Source of the DNA: Cylicocyclus nassatus
Taxonomy: Eukaryota > Nematoda > Chromadorea > Rhabditida > Strongylidae
NCBI GenBank assembly: GCA_958299035.1
Contig: CATQJL010000316.1
Location: forward strand, 26,356,012 to 26,420,011
Direction of reading: 5' to 3'
DNA length: 64,000 nucleotides
Numbering within the stretch: the first letter of the stretch is position 1; the number at the start of each line of letters is the position of its first letter. A program made the translations under genes and the position numbers. A model generated the notes under the pieces. That model did no database searches. It worked only from the letters and a program-made list of their open reading frames with translations, and had not been told where the DNA came from. Of this stretch, positions 31,098 through 41,761 are shown in pieces.

Positions 31098-31240
31098 TAC
31101 AATACCGCTCATAATTCGTCAAAAAAGTCGCCGCATTCTAGCGGCGTGTGCCACAGTGTGCTGCAGTGCGCCGGAGTGCGCTAGAGCGTGCCGGAGGGCA
31201 GCGAAGTGCGCCGCACTCCACTGGAGTGCACCGGAATACG
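31098..31240 (+). repeat. TIR left end plus 10-bp array (TACAATACC-I)
   Basis: TACAATACCGCTCATAATTC...AAAAAAGTCGCCG is followed by ten 10-bp units (CAGTGTGCTG, CAGTGCGCCG, GAGTGCGCTA, GAGCGTGCCG, CACTCCACTG...). A diverged module Z follows. Confidence 0.82.
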
Positions 31241-31533
31241 CGTCGCATCTCCATCGCTTGAGAACAGACGTATCGGAATCCAAGGACACCGTTCGATTTA
31301 GTTCGGCGAGAGCATCATCTAGTCTATAGAAGAAGTGCCACAATCTATCGGGGTACGGTAGATTTACCGTTGACAGCAGGTTTTCGCTCAATTTTGCAGG
31401 TTTTTGTTTGATTGTTGTTCAGGGTGCTGATAACAATACTGACATTGATTTGCTGCTAATGGCATTGTAGGGATACTGCAGAGGTATGGTAGAGCGTCAC
31501 TCAGATCGAATTTGTCCAAAAATCAGCTCAAGG

Positions 31534-31600
31534 TACAATACCGCTCACAGGATGTGCAATTTCCGTGAACGTGGAATTTCCGAAATTCGATAGCATTATT
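31534..31600 (+). mobile_element. TACAATACC-II copy (left)
   Basis: TACAATACCGCTCACAGGAT then TGCAATTTCCGTGAACGTGG, facing the copy at 34743-34855. Confidence 0.7.
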
Positions 31601-31959
31601 CGCACTGCTCTTGTAGGTGTGCTAAGTGGCAGCCGCAGACTTCTATCCAAAAAAGATGGAAGCCTGGAAAAATCACGCGTTTCCAAGTTCCACTCGCCAC
31701 ATCTTCCTTCGGAATGAATATATTCCGACTCAGAAAAAAGCATTGTGCTCAGCTGATTAAGGCGAATTTTACAATATACAGCTCGTCTCTGATATTCCGA
31801 TTTCATTATTCTTGAATTTTATTGCGGACCTCTCTTCGTTAAGATGTAAAGCAGCGAGCATTGTCTCGAGCAAACTCCAGCAAAGACCTTTCGATAGTAC
31901 TTCTTTTGTAGATTATGATGCGCTAAATAGTGGCCGCAGATTTCTTTTCAAAGGAAATA

Positions 31960-32873
31960 TTAGGTTGTCCCGAAAGTTTTGTCCTTTTTTTCAACCTATC
32001 ACAAAAACACGAGGAGTGAAGGTAGGTAAACGCATCAGATACTATCCGATGCAGCTTTTCCCCCTCTTTCCAATATTATGATCCTATGCCGATTACTCTT
32101 TTGCTCACTGAGATAAACGTCGAAACTTCGAACCCGTGATTTTTACTATGTCCAAGTTTGGCAAATTTTCACAAACTTCGTTCTCAACTTTTTGAAAACC
32201 TTTGATAGCGCTCAGATAGAGTAAACAAAGGGCAATGCAATGCAATTTTTTGGCTTATCCAGCTGGCTTTTCAGTATTTTTTGAGACGATTTTTTCATAA
32301 GTCTTCACTTTTGCGAAGTCCAAAAATGCAGAAACGCCTCGAACACTAACAAATCATCGGATTTTGAAGCTTTCAAAAACCGATTACGATTATTCACTAT
32401 TTTTACGAAGCAAATGAGCGTTTACCGCTTCGAAACTGGAAAGAGGAGAAAAAGCTGCATCGAATAACACCTTAGTTGTGTGCCGTTTCATGATGTCTGG
32501 CTTTTGGCATCACCAAAAGTGGAATTTGATAGCATCAGAAAAATAATTCTAAGAAATTTTCAAGGCTACCTATAGATGCCGCAAAATTGCATTATATTGC
32601 CCTTTGTTTGCTCTATCTAAGTGTTACCAGAGCTTTTCCGAAAGCCAAAAATGAAGATTGTGAAAAATTACCAAACTTGGACATAGTAAAAACCATGGGT
32701 TCAAAATTTCGGTGTTTATCTCAGTGAGCAAAAGAGTAATCGGCATGGGATCATGACAGTTAGAAAGAGGAGGAAAAGATGCGTCGGATAGTGCTTAGAG
32801 CGTTTCCCTATCTTCGTTCCACGTGTTTTTATGATAGGTTGAAAAAACGGACAAAACTTTTGGGACAACCTAA
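31960..32873. mobile_element. Mariner-type foldback family Q, copy 1 (914 bp, TA TSD)
   Basis: TTAGGTTGTCCCGAAAGTTT at left; the right end is AAAACTTTTGGGACAACCTAA, its inverted match with one mismatch, flanked by TA. Arms pair through AACCTATCACAAAAACACG-type, AGATAGAGTAAACAAAGGGC and GATTTTTACTATGTCCAAG. Related: 48563-49628 and 50454-51473. No transposase. Confidence 0.92.
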
Positions 32874-34742
32874 TAGAAGTGCCGGCGAATTGTGGAAAAA
32901 TTATGTCGTTCCAAATTTTTCTCACCATAACTCTGGAATATGAAGCTCTCTTGCTAAGCAGATGTGATTTTCGTAATTAGCAGGTCGGATAACCTGAGCA
33001 AGTCTTCCGATATGTTCGGAATATTTCACTTTTTCTCGTTTTACGCTCTGGTCGCCGATGGATTTTGGTCAAAATTTTGATGCTCTTGAATTGTAAAGAA
33101 ACTCCTCTCATAGGGATTTTCGAACGTGCTGCTTATGAAAATCGTGTTCTCTGTCAAGTATAGGGCCTTTTTGCAGAAATACGGTGAGATAACTGTAACG
33201 GATTCACGAAAGCTCGTAAGTTCGCCTCCACCTCTCGCGTATCTGTCAAAACCTGCCTAACTGCACATGAAGGTTAAAGTTACCGAGAAGTGTGCCATCG
33301 AGTGGTGCATGTCTCAAGCTTCCGTTTATAGAATTCGCCGAGTTACGAGCCTACGAAAACCCGTTCTCATGAATTTTGCCCAAAATGTAAAGATCGCATA
33401 TTTCTTCGAAATCCCACCGTGAGTGCTTGTATGACACTCGCATTGCGGATAATGTTCGCTTCGCTCAATGACTCCCACTGTACTGAATATGCTGCTTGCT
33501 TGTGCTTCAGCAATTGCATATCAAAACTATCTCGTGGCTAGAGCTCAAAGCACCAAATCTAACACATTGAGATCCATTAAGGATGTAAAAAGATTTGATC
33601 AGCGTATTGTACAACCACTCACGGTAAAATTTTTGACGAAATATGCGATCTTTACATTTTGGGCAAAATTCGTGAGGAGGTGTTTTCGTAGACTCGTATC
33701 TCGGCGATATTTACAGACTGGAGCCTGAGTCACGCACCATTCGACGGCACAGTTCCTATTAACTTTGACTTAGAAAAACAAGAGCAGGCAGGTTATTTGA
33801 CAGATACGCGAGAAATGCGGGCAAAGTTACGCACATTCGTGATTCAGTAACAATCACTGTACCACTTCAACAACACCTGTATTTCAAAGGACTACGATTA
33901 TCGTGAACAGCGTGTACGAAGACCTCTATAAGCGAAGTTTTCTTACAATTCAAGAGCATCAACATTTTGACCAAAATCCATCGGCGAGCTTCCAGAGCGT
34001 AAAACAAGAAAAAATGAACGAACATATAAAAAACTTGCTCAAAGAGGTTATCCAACCTGCTTATTACAAAAATCGCATCTGCTTAGCAGGATAGCTTGTA
34101 TTCTAGGGTTATGACGAGTAGACTTTGGGACGACAAGATTTTTCAACAATTTACCAGCCCTCCTATCTCCTCTGGAAAGAGGCCTACGGCTAATTTTTTG
34201 GCGAACCATAATCTACGGAAAAAGTGCTATCGAATAGTCCTTGCTGGAGTCTATTAGGGGCAATGAGCGCTGCTTTACACCTTTGCGAAGAGAGATCCGC
34301 AGAAAAATTCAAAAATATTGAAATCGGAATATCAAGGTGCTGTAAATCGAAAGATTCATTTTGATGAGCCGAGCACAATGCTTTTTTTCTGATTTGAAAT
34401 GTATTCATTCCGAAGGAAGTTACGGCGAGTAGAATTTGAAATTCGCGTGATTTTTCCAGAAATCACCAACGCTTCTATCTTTTTTGAGAGGAAGTCTGCG
34501 GCTACTACTTAGCGCACGATAACCTACAAGAGCAGTGCTATCGAATAGTGTTTACTGAAATCTTTTATGTTGAATAAGCGCTATGTTACATCAATGCGAA
34601 AAGACCTTCGCAGAAGAATTTGAGAAGACTGGAAACGGAATATCGAGGGCATGCTGCATATTGAAGGATTTGCCTTGACGAGCTGAACGCAATGCTTTTT
34701 CCGGATTGAATTCATTCCGAAGGAAGTTATGGCTGCGTAGTT

Positions 34743-34855
34743 TGGGTGATTTCCGTTATTTCGCAGAGTTCCTGGAATGTCGCGGAATTCCCAGAATGTC
34801 GCAGAATTCCGGGAACTCGTTCACGGAAATTGCACATCCTGTGAGCGGTATTGTA
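34743..34855 (-). mobile_element. TACAATACC-II copy (right)
   Basis: It ends ATCCTGTGAGCGGTATTGTA. Internally GTTCCTGGAATGTCGCGGAATTCCCAG-type text iterates GAATGTCGC(G/A)GAATTCC twice before the TIR, so this family also has a reiterated core. Confidence 0.72.
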
Positions 34856-35150
34856 CCTTGAGCTGATTTTTGGACAAATTCGATCTGAGTGATTTTCTAT
34901 CATACTCCGACAGTATCCCTACGGTCCCATCAGCAGCAAATTAATGTTAGTATTGTTATCAGCACACTGAACAATCCAATCAAGCAAAAACGTGCAAAAT
35001 TGAGCGAAAATCTACTGTCGACAGTATATTTATCGTACCCCAATAGGTTGTGGCACTTCTGTATACTAATGCGCCTCGCCGAGCTGAATCGAACGATGTC
35101 CTCGGATTCAGATACGTCTATTCTCAAGCAAGATATGGCGATGCGGCGGC

Positions 35151-35466
35151 GGTGCAGGAGGAACCAAAGGCCTTACCGCGTGTGTCCTAAGGGGAAAAGG
35201 GAGGACAGCTGGCCACGTGCCAAGGAGGATCTGCAACCTTCCAAGCTCCGCCCTATGCTCTGAGTCTGGGTCTTGCCTTTTTTGCTCAATTCTTTGAAGA
35301 AAAGACTAGTTTAAAATACCTGGGGTGGAGATACAAGGAGGGAAAAAACAAGTTTGTACCAGTTTTGAAAACCAAATCTTTTGAATGGACATCTATATAT
35401 GAATTCACATCAATGCAATTCCAGCATTCTTTTGAAGATTGGAAATGATGAACAATCTTTAGAGAG
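35151..35466. other. Unannotated; array-family flank
   Basis: GGCGGTGCAGGAGGAACCAA near 35147 is the inverted counterpart of sequence just before the array at 39968. It is therefore part of the larger 10-bp-array element. Nothing else is recognised. Confidence 0.4.
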
Positions 35467-35474
35467 GTAAGAGC

Positions 35475-35837
35475 CAGTGGCGTACCCAGGCTTTCGGCTC
35501 GGGGGGGGGGGACAAAAATTTTTTTCTAATGGAAGTGCGTGGCGTCAGCCACGCACTCCGAAAAAAATTTCGGGATGTTTCCCGAAATTTTTCCGAGCCT
35601 GTGACCCCAAAATTTCAAAAAAAGGGGGCGTGGCGCCAGCCATGCCCCCGAAAAAAATTTTTTTATAAGGCTAACTTATATTTTTAAAAATTTTTAAAAA
35701 TTATTTTAATTATTACAAGTAAAAACAAGTCCTCTGCACATTTTTATAACACATATAAGTAACTTTCAAAAATTTCGCGACCCATTCTCGGGGGGGGGGC
35801 GCCCCCCCCCCCCGCCCCCCCCCTCGGTACGCCACTG
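35475..35837. mobile_element. hAT-type MITE, 363 bp, 8-bp TSD
   Basis: The ends CAGTGGCGTACC and GGTACGCCACTG are perfect 12-bp TIRs of hAT style. GTAAGAGC is duplicated exactly at 35467-35474 and 35838-35845. The interior has G and C homopolymer tracts and CGTGGCGTCAGCCACGCACT. Decayed relatives: 19285-19560, 61291-61590. Confidence 0.93.
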
Positions 35838-35849
35838 GTAAGAGCTTAG

Positions 35850-36500
35850 GCTCGATTTCACACATGAACTCCTATGAATGGCTTTACGGAAAACTTATTC
35901 TATATTGCATTTTGTTTTCCTGAGATAACTTTCCCAATCTTTTACGGTAGTCACTGCGTTGGTTGCAGTTGTGCTAATCGACAGCCGATTAGTTGACCTT
36001 TGTGGGATCAAGCCAGTCGTCTGATGAGCCAAAAAAGTCATAACTCAAGGGTGAGATTTGCGAGAAAAACGTTGAAAAGTCGTGTTTCAAAAAAGTGAAC
36101 TTGTGAAAGTAGTGCCAAATTATTCATCACAAATTTTCGAGTTGCAAAATCAGACTCGGGCAAAAAGCTGCAAAAAGCAGGCAAAGTCACTAAAACTTGT
36201 CTATTATAATAGTTATCAGTGCGTCACCTTTGCTTGGCGGAGGTGACGCACTGGCTCTGCTATCCGTATGCCTTATCCATGCTCCCAAAATGATGACTTT
36301 GAAACTCACCGCGCGAGGCTGTACATCATAAATAAATTGTAAACAACTGTTCATTTTTGAAGCATCTCCATGTAAGATCGGCAATTTTGAAAAAGAAAAC
36401 TCTTTTGCCAAGGAATAAATACGAATTAGAATAGATTGTTGAATTTTTTTTGGCTTGATAATTGTTATGAAGATAATAGTCATTTTGGGCTAAATTTCCG
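35850..36500. other. Unannotated
   Basis: No repeat partner or domain is recognised; AT-rich sequence with short overlapping ORFs. Confidence 0.35.
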
Positions 36501-36940
36501 TGCAAAAATCTCTTCAGATTTTTGATTAAAACCTTGCCAAATCGACTCTCTACGCGATCACTAGTTTTTGGCTGTTTTCGCAGAAAAGCAAACTTTTTGA
36601 GCACTTTTTGAGCTAGAACTCTTGGAGCGCAGATTTGCTTGTCAGGCAAAACAGTACTTTGCAAAAAGTTGAATTTGTGACCTAATTTTGCGCGCCAAAA
36701 GCCAGGTGGACCCGTTTGAGGCGCAAATCTTAAAGGAACCGCTTATCGAACCGGCTCGTCCTTGTGCATGGTGGGCCTACATGCTGGCACGGTATGCTAT
36801 GCAAAATTGTAGCTCGATAGCTTGGCTGCAGCTCCCTCTATGAAATTCGTGACAGACACAAACACACACACGAACAAAAAAGACAGACGTTTAGCGCTTT
36901 ATTATAAGTCATGATAAGAACAGCATGTGTGAAAGCTGAG
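36500..36940. repeat. Dispersed repeat ending in CA-rich tract, copy 1
   Basis: It resembles 38770-39190 (AAAAGCCAxGTGGACC, GCATGxTGGxCxTxTATGCTGG, TTATTATAAG(T/C)xATGATA) and, inverted, 63870-64000. An ACACACACA tract separates GAAATTCGT from the TTATTATAA end. Confidence 0.6.
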
Positions 36941-37930
36941 ATTATGTAAATCATATGAAGAATGTGAAATGTGCATATATTTTTTGCATACTTGTAGACG
37001 TAAATAGCCAAGATTCTCATTATTGAAGAGTAGAGAGATTTATGTGACTAACATCAGCAAAGACAGAAGTAATGCGAATAGCAATTCTTAAAGCATTTTT
37101 TCAAGCTTGAACAAACAATATGAAAAGATAAAAAGAAGATAAAAATTGCTCCCAAACTCCGAAGAGGCAAAGAACCGCTAGTTAGATAACACCGCTGTTT
37201 AATCTGGGTGCGTAACTGATCCATAGACAGCGCTGGGGTACTGCGACTCAGCCTCGTCACAGTTTGAGAACCAGTGATAGCGGTTTTCATTTAGGTATAG
37301 CCATAATATCACACGTAATCCACCGCCTCGAATACTTCGATTACAATGAACCTACTGCATTTAAGGAAGAATTTAGATTCTAACCTTAAGTTTTGTTTTG
37401 TTCGAATTCTGTGCGGCTGTTCCCACATAACCAACTTGAACCACATTAGAACTTCACATAGCTATCCTCTGTTCTAGTACAATAGTTGAAATCATTCATA
37501 CTCAATTGGATTTGATCAAATTTTGGGCACAAACGTTTAACCGGAATAACTGCTGGTGCCATATGACTTGAAACACTTCTGTACGCAAGCTAGTACTGTG
37601 CATGCATAATTCAGTATCCTCACTATTACCCGTCCCATGTACTTGATTATGTGATTGAAGACAATGTGGCTTAAAAAGACCCTAATTCTTGTTTGTGGAG
37701 AATGGAACCCAATAAATGCAATGCTTGTACTTAGACGCGGCGCGTATACCTCACAGGACCGCATTGGCTGCGTTTACAGAAGTGAGCAAGGCTTACAGAG
37801 CTGCGCTTACTTTCTACACATCTAGTACAAATCCAATTCTACTTTCTTCACAGTTTCGCTTCTCTCCCACTCTCAATTAGCAATGAAACTTACCTACCTA
37901 GGGATGCCGAACGTTACAAATGAAGTGCTA
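36941..37930. other. Unannotated
   Basis: No supported gene. ORFs of 60-78 codons on the minus strand lack recognisable motifs. Confidence 0.35.
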
Positions 37931-38437
37931 TTAGGTTGTCCCATAAGTTTTTTCATATTTGGACCTTCAATTCAATTTTTCTCAGGAACTACAGCACCTA
38001 GTAAACTGCAAATTTTTGGCAGTAATTCTGAGCGAATAAGCTATATAATCACCTACTTGCGGGAAATACAGAAGTGATACAGGCAAAGTTTGAAAATTGA
38101 GCGCATTATTTTTTTCTTGGTTTCTAGCCATCAGAAAAATGCAGCAAATGCATTCGTAAATATTCGGTGAGGAGAGTATATGCATGAAAAAATAGGAAAT
38201 TTGCAGAGCTGTTTTGAACTGAGATATGATGATTTTCGTTTTTTCGGAGATTCGCGAAAATTTTTTATTTTGGTTTGGAGCATGTTGCGGATTGGACTTG
38301 GTGCGACCTTTTGAACGCCATCTTGTAGAGCTTACTTTGATCTGTCGAATGGTACCCTGCAATTTATCAGGAGTTCAAGAAGAACTGATTTATGTCGTTG
38401 AAAAGTCAGGTATAAAAAGATTTATGGGACAACCTAA
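37931..38437. mobile_element. Foldback family P, short copy (507 bp, TA TSD)
   Basis: TTAGGTTGTCCCATAAGTTT and the inverted TATGGGACAACCTAA ends are flanked by TA. The interior includes GAAAATAATGC-type, TTCTTGGTTTCTAGCCA and ATCTTGTAGAGCTTACTTTG words typical of family P. It has lost most of its arms. Confidence 0.85.
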
Positions 38438-38455
38438 TAGAATATGTATGATCTT

Positions 38456-38612
38456 CTCCACAATTCGTGTAGAGGTGTATTGCAGACTTTGCCTGATAAC
38501 ACAGGTAAACTTGTTGAACCTCCACGTCATAGCATTGTTCTCCGTACTCTCTCGCTATCAAAAACCGCCACGTGTGAGTTGGCAAAACCCCACCTCTACA
38601 CGAATCGTGGAG
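38456..38612. repeat. Small inverted repeat
   Basis: CTCCACAATTCGTGTAGAGG at 38456 pairs with CCTCTACACGAATCGTGGAG ending at 38612; interior ~110 bp. Possible MITE without identifiable TSD. Confidence 0.7.
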
Positions 38613-38769
38613 CCGATGATACATTCTAGAAGCTCTGCCATGAGAAGTCGGCGAGATTAGACGAAAAAGTTCTGGCAATGAAGAATGAATACGTTTTTCA
38701 AACAGTTATAGAACTGCTAATGAAATGCTAGCTGCTACGAAAACAATGACTACGGTGTGCTACATTTCT

Positions 38770-39195
38770 GAGCAAAAAATCCTCTCAGATTGTTGATAGA
38801 AGATTGAAATCGACGATTTACTCAGCTGTCTCTTCTTGGCGCTACTTGAGAACAGATTTTTTGGCAGCTTTTTTGCATCGAAGCTTATGGCTCACAGATT
38901 TGCATGAATACAGATCCATATCTTTGCAATAACTGGTAATAGAGGCCTGAATATATGGGTCAAAAGCCATGTGGACCGGTTTCGCTGGCAGATTTGGAGG
39001 GTTCCGCTGAACGGATTCGCTTTGCTTTCGCATGTTGGACTTCTATGCTGGTAGCATGCTCTACGCAAAATATGAGCCCAGGAGGTTGGCTGGAACACGC
39101 TCTACGAATTTCGTAAAGACACACTCTCACATACACAGACACACAAGGTCACGTAAACGTCCTTAGCCCGTTATTATAAGCTATGATAGTGGTAT
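38770..39195. repeat. Dispersed repeat with CA-rich tract, copy 2
   Basis: CTGGAACACGCTCTACGAAT then ACACAGACACACA and CTTAGCCCGTTATTATAAGC. The inverted copy at 63870-64000 is the closest match. Confidence 0.65.
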
Positions 39196-39304
39196 GTCTC
39201 GCCCTACGCATCGACAACTGCCAGCGGGGTAAAGGCTGTACAGGTTTGGTTCGCACTTCAAATCTGAGCTGTGAAGCTTTACTGAGCCTCCATTCAAGCA
39301 TAAG

Positions 39305-39592
39305 TTGTTTGCATTTGCATTTTACGTCCTTTTTTTGGATCTGAGTATTCAGGACATAGAGTCAGTCTCTTTGTTAGAGTTACTGTTGAAATCACATTGG
39401 AACTTCATTTTCGCATATGTTTCCTGCTTTGAATCAATTTTTAACCAACCTTCCAAGCTTGTGTCATTGTCAGTCTCTTTGTTAAAGTTATTGTTGAAAT
39501 CACTTTGGAACTTCATTTTCGCTTATGTTTCCTGCTTTAAATCAATTTTTAACCAACCTTCCAGGCTTGTGTCATTATTACTTCGATTTTGA
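39305..39592 (+). repeat. 108-bp direct repeat within a 95-codon ORF
   Basis: Two units (39361-39468, 39469-39576) are ~93% identical and exactly 36 codons long, so the frame stays open (LLKSxWNFIFAYVSCFxSIF repeated). Codon differences are about four nonsynonymous to three synonymous, giving no sign of protein constraint. No domain is recognised. I treat it as a tandem duplication, with a small chance that it is an exon. Confidence 0.6.
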
Positions 39593-39959
39593 ACAAAATT
39601 CATCCATGATTAAGTGATAGCGGTGTTCCATTTGACTGTTACAAAGATTACCGTTACTCTATTCATTCATCAGGTTTATGACATGATACTAATTTTATTA
39701 TCATTCTGGTACGTGAAAACCTCTTTGAAAATTCTTACTGTCCATTTCCCAATTTCCAGTTCATGGCTGAACCTCCTAATCCATCAAATTTGATCAATAT
39801 CTGGTAGTCCATCTACCATTCTTAATCAACACACAATGGGCGCATCCAGTGGGCATCCTGTGGGCGCAGCAATGGGCGGAGCCTCCTCTGCCTTCCACTT
39901 TCCCTCTTGGATACAGGCGGCAAGGGTTTTGGTTCCTCCTGCTCCACCTCCTGGCGATG

Positions 39960-40107
39960 CGACGCGATTCCGGTGCACTCCAGTGAAGTGCGGCGCACTC
40001 CGCTGCTCTCCGGCACACTCTAGCGCACTCCGGCGCACTGCAGCGCATTGTGACGCACTCCGCTAGAATGCGGCGACTTTTTTTGACAGATTATGAGCGG
40101 TATTGTA
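39960..40107 (-). repeat. 10-bp array plus right TIR (TACAATACC-I)
   Basis: About ten units (CACTCCAGTG, AAGTGCGGCG, CACTCCGCTG, CACTCTAGCG, CACTGCAGCG...) end in CGGCGAC then TTATGAGCGGTATTGTA. The upstream GGTTCCTCCTGCTCCACCTC matches inverted 35150. The proline-rich ORF (39836-40066) is repeat-derived. Confidence 0.83.
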
Positions 40108-40578
40108 TCTCCGCGGCGACGGTTGAAAGGAAAGTGAAAAATTATGAAAAAATTATGTGAGTGAAAGGAGCTGCAAGTGTTTTTCTAATTCAATTTTTCT
40201 GATCCCGCGCAACCTGGGAGCACCCTGAGTTTGCGCGGAAACGAACAAAGTCATAATTTTCTCCCTTCTTCACGTAATTTTCCAGAATCACATAATTCCA
40301 TTCTTCAGCTCAAAGTTTACCTATGAGTACTAATTTTAACCCCAAATTTGGTTTCTCCTGCTTTGCTACGGCCCTTGGACATAAAAACTCCTTTTTTACG
40401 TGTTCCTGTTTTATCTTCGATTTTTCTTGCCTTTTCTTAGCTTCCATTGCCTCATCGTTCGCTTCAGATTATTAGCCGTACTCTTACAAATACCACAAAG
40501 TGTATTTCGTGATTTTGTGCACTGTCAAAGGGGATTTCATTTTCGAAATTGTCAAATGCCACCTCTTGCTGGGCCCTG
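40108..40578. other. Unannotated
   Basis: No gene or repeat partner is recognised. Confidence 0.3.
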
Positions 40579-40579
40579 G

Positions 40580-40899
40580 GCAGGCTCTTTAAAAAGTCCA
40601 AATCTGTGCCATAAAATCCAAAACAGGCAGTATCCTTAACTACTTGATCCCCCCTTTTAGCATAAATCGCGCTAATCGAGCCGTTTTTTGAAAAGTTATG
40701 ATTTTTGAAAAATAATGTCAAAAAATCAATTTTTCTGAGGAACTGATTTTTGGCGTTTTTCTCGAAAATTAAAAATTTTTTCAAAAAAGCACGATCAGCG
40801 CGGATTTTGCTCGACTAGAAAGACGGGGTCAACTAGTCTTGAATACTTGCTGTTTTGGATTTCATGACACAGTTCCGAATTTTTTAAAAGGCTTGCCTC
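40580..40899. repeat. 320-bp palindrome
   Basis: GCAGGCTCTTTAAAAAGTCC...AAATCCAAAACAGGCAGTAT pairs with ATACTTGCTGTTTTGGATTT...TTTTTTAAAAGGCTTGCC. The centre is AT-rich. No clear terminal motif or TSD. Confidence 0.75.
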
Positions 40900-41093
40900 A
40901 ACATTCCAAAATTAAAGTAAATTCTTATTTTCAAGTTTATCTCTGCAACCAAAAACTAGTAAGGGGCAATCAAATGTCAAGCTTACGTTTTGCTTTTCCT
41001 GGTATTTTTTTCGTGCAAGATTACTCGAAGAGAAAGAAGTTACGATTTTTTGAAAATGGTGCGAACGAACTTTCGGTTCAACTTAACATTATA

Positions 41094-41757
41094 CAGGGTG
41101 TCCTAAAAAAATGTATCGAACGTTTGATCGTCAATATCTCTCTTCTAAAGAAGTCTTTTTTCTTGCTTCAGGTACCAATCTGTAGAGCTGGCTTCAACTT
41201 AGATTTGCATTATAGAACGAATCACTCATTTCTCTTCATTACTGTAGGATTACGGTAGAAACTTCAAAGAGGGTTTTAAGCAATAAAGGCCATATTTTGC
41301 CTTAGAAAAAAACAAAACGGTCTAAAAAGCTTTTACATTAGGTTAATTAGAGTTGCTGATTATAACTGTAAAGTTCCCAACTTGTTATGATGCTTCATTG
41401 AAGAGTTTTAGGTAAGGTAGCGGCCATTTTTTCATTGTTCCTAAGTGTGGTTACACCGTTTAGAAAGCTTCGTAATGAATAGTTGAGTATTGAACTCAGC
41501 GTCCATAAAAACCCTATTACACAAGTTTCCACAAATTGAAAAATTTTGAGACGGCAGCCTTTTCCACATTGACACCATATGTTTCAAGTTTCTACTGTAA
41601 TTCTACAGTAATGAAGAGAGATGAGTGATTGGTTCTATAATGAAAATCTAAGTTGAAGCCAGCTCCACAAAAGATACCTGAAGCAAAGCAAAAGACTTCT
41701 TGGGAAGAGAGATATTAACGATCAAACGTTCGATACATTTTTTTTTGGGACACCCTG
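41094..41757. mobile_element. Foldback family S, copy 1 (664 bp, TA TSD)
   Basis: CAGGGTGTCCTAAAAAAATG and the inverted TTTTTTGGGACACCCTG, with TA outside. Arms pair through CGAACGTTTGATCGTCAATA/TATTAACGATCAAACGTTCG and AGAGCTGGCTTCAACTTAGA. Second copy 52339-53016. First element of the TA-separated chain. Confidence 0.92.
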
Positions 41758-41761
41758 TATA

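Larger units (their letters stand above)
31240..35150. repeat. Composite ~3.9-kb palindrome of satellite-like units
   Basis: 31240-31960 and 34110-35150 are inverted counterparts. They hold module Z, GTGGCACTTCT-type, GTGCTGATAACAATACTGAC, a TACAATACC-II copy and ~310-bp units. An inner inverted pair (32880-33440 against 33490-34100, unit A with GATTTTGGTCAAAATTTTGA) lies around ~33470. The left side is lengthened by the 31960-32873 foldback. Two tandem ~310-bp units (34110-34430, 34431-34742) lie on the right. Confidence 0.75.
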
